Shown here in pieces: positions 5,204 to 5,565 of a stretch of 5,565 nucleotides of DNA. Below the pieces are notes generated by a model. The model saw nothing but the letters and a program-made list of their open reading frames with translations, made no database searches and was not told the DNA's origin. How positions within the stretch are numbered: position 1 is the first letter of the stretch; the number at the start of each line of letters is the position of its first letter. The stretch comes from Acholeplasmataceae bacterium (GTDB lineage: Bacteria; Bacillota_I; Bacilli_A; Izemoplasmatales; Hujiaoplasmataceae). The DNA lies in NCBI GenBank assembly GCA_012515085.1, contig JAAYZB010000177.1:1-5565 (forward strand). Reading direction: 5' to 3'. The translations under genes and the position numbers were made by a program.

Positions 5204-5565
5204 GTGGCACTTGATAACGTTAAATTTGAATGGAATTCCGACTATATCGGACAAATGATGACACCGACCGGTACGATTCCTGTGGGTGATCAAAAAGGAG
5301 GAATGCAACCATATCATTTGTTGTTTGGAGCACTGGGAGGCTGTTTTTACTCCACATTCTTGGTTATTACGAAGAAAAAACGCTTGACCTTTTCTAAAGC
5401 AGAAGTCGAGATTTCTGGTGAGAAACCAATCATTCCTGGGGAAGTAACCACGCTGAATCAAGTAAAAATTCTGTTAACCATTCACCAACCAAGTAATAAA
5501 GAAAAAATTATGCAGAGCGCAGAACTGGCAACGAGAAATTGTTCAATCCATAAAACGATTGCCAC
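5204..5565 (+). CDS. OsmC/Ohr-family thiol peroxidase-like protein, C-terminus cut off by window edge
   Basis: Member of the OsmC/Ohr superfamily, small cytoplasmic proteins that reduce organic hydroperoxides or related oxidants using two conserved cysteines. I translated 120 codons, beginning VALDNVKFEWNSDYIGQMMT. The first cysteine is C47 in LLFGALGGCFYS and the second is C113 in ATRNCSIHKT; both contexts and the 66-residue spacing fit the family. Full-length members are about 130-145 residues, so only the C-terminus is missing. The GTG at 5204 is chosen because GAGGTGAT (5192-5199), a strong match to the anti-Shine-Dalgarno complement, precedes it with 8 nt from GAGG to the start. An in-frame ATG at 5183 has no ribosome binding site and overlaps the putative -10 box. 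The gene is divergent from the arcB train. The subgroup (OsmC, Ohr or YhfA-like) and substrate cannot be decided here. Confidence 0.85.
   Translation, partial: MALDNVKFEWNSDYIGQMMTPTGTIPVGDQKGGMQPYHLLFGALGGCFYSTFLVITKKKRLTFSKAEVEISGEKPIIPGEVTTLNQVKILLTIHQPSNKEKIMQSAELATRNCSIHKTIA

Noticed and set aside
5156..5461. Minus-strand frame of about 101 codons opposite the OsmC-family gene
   Set aside because: The plus strand gives a protein with both conserved OsmC cysteines and a strong ribosome binding site; the minus frame has no recognisable motif.
1..5565. Mobile elements, CRISPR arrays, tRNA or rRNA genes
   Set aside because: No terminal inverted repeats with a transposase, no regularly spaced repeats and no RNA gene signatures were seen; the window is almost fully occupied by metabolic genes.

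Overview
The window looks like the chromosome of an anaerobic, amino-acid-fermenting Bacillota (Firmicutes), of the Clostridia or Erysipelotrichia kind. This rests on protein similarity recalled from memory, strong GGAGG-type ribosome binding sites, a base composition that looks like mid-40s % GC by eye, and a gene set known mainly from Stickland-type fermenters. TGA is used as a stop codon by several genes, so this is not a mollicute with the altered code. The genus cannot be named from this sequence alone.

Layout. Almost all of the window (positions 1-4994) is one tightly packed, minus-strand gene train. Read in transcription order it is: catabolic ornithine carbamoyltransferase (arcB/argF type, 4994-3990), carbamate kinase (arcC, 3993-3061), 2,4-diaminopentanoate dehydrogenase (ord, 3046-1991), the small and large subunits of 2-amino-4-ketopentanoate thiolase (ortA, 1985-1680; ortB, 1687-263), and the 5' part of the D-ornithine 4,5-aminomutase small subunit (oraS, 266 to beyond position 1). 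Junctions are 4-nt ATGA overlaps, an 8-nt overlap, or gaps of 5-14 nt, so the six genes are very probably co-transcribed and translationally coupled. A 209-bp divergent intergenic region (4995-5203) carries a candidate promoter for each direction and several short inverted repeats. A plus-strand OsmC/Ohr-family gene starts at 5204 and runs off the right edge.

How the genes work together. ArcB run phosphorolytically turns citrulline into ornithine plus carbamoyl phosphate, and ArcC converts the carbamoyl phosphate to ATP, NH3 and CO2. The ornithine skeleton (after racemisation to D-ornithine by a racemase not seen here) would be rearranged by the B12/PLP enzyme OraS-OraE to 2,4-diaminopentanoate. 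Ord deaminates this oxidatively to 2-amino-4-oxopentanoate, and OrtAB cleaves that with CoA to alanine and acetyl-CoA. The window therefore encodes, apparently in a single operon, the ATP-yielding end of the arginine deiminase pathway joined to the oxidative branch of ornithine fermentation. Missing from the window are the arginine deiminase (arcA), an antiporter, the ornithine racemase (orr) and the large mutase subunit (oraE). oraE is expected just beyond the left edge.

Main annotation points: the longest open frames overstate the N-termini of ord, ortA and ortB, since in each case an internal ATG is preceded by a well-placed Shine-Dalgarno sequence. The most useful second looks are the arc-ort operon junction and the regulatory content of the divergent intergenic region.
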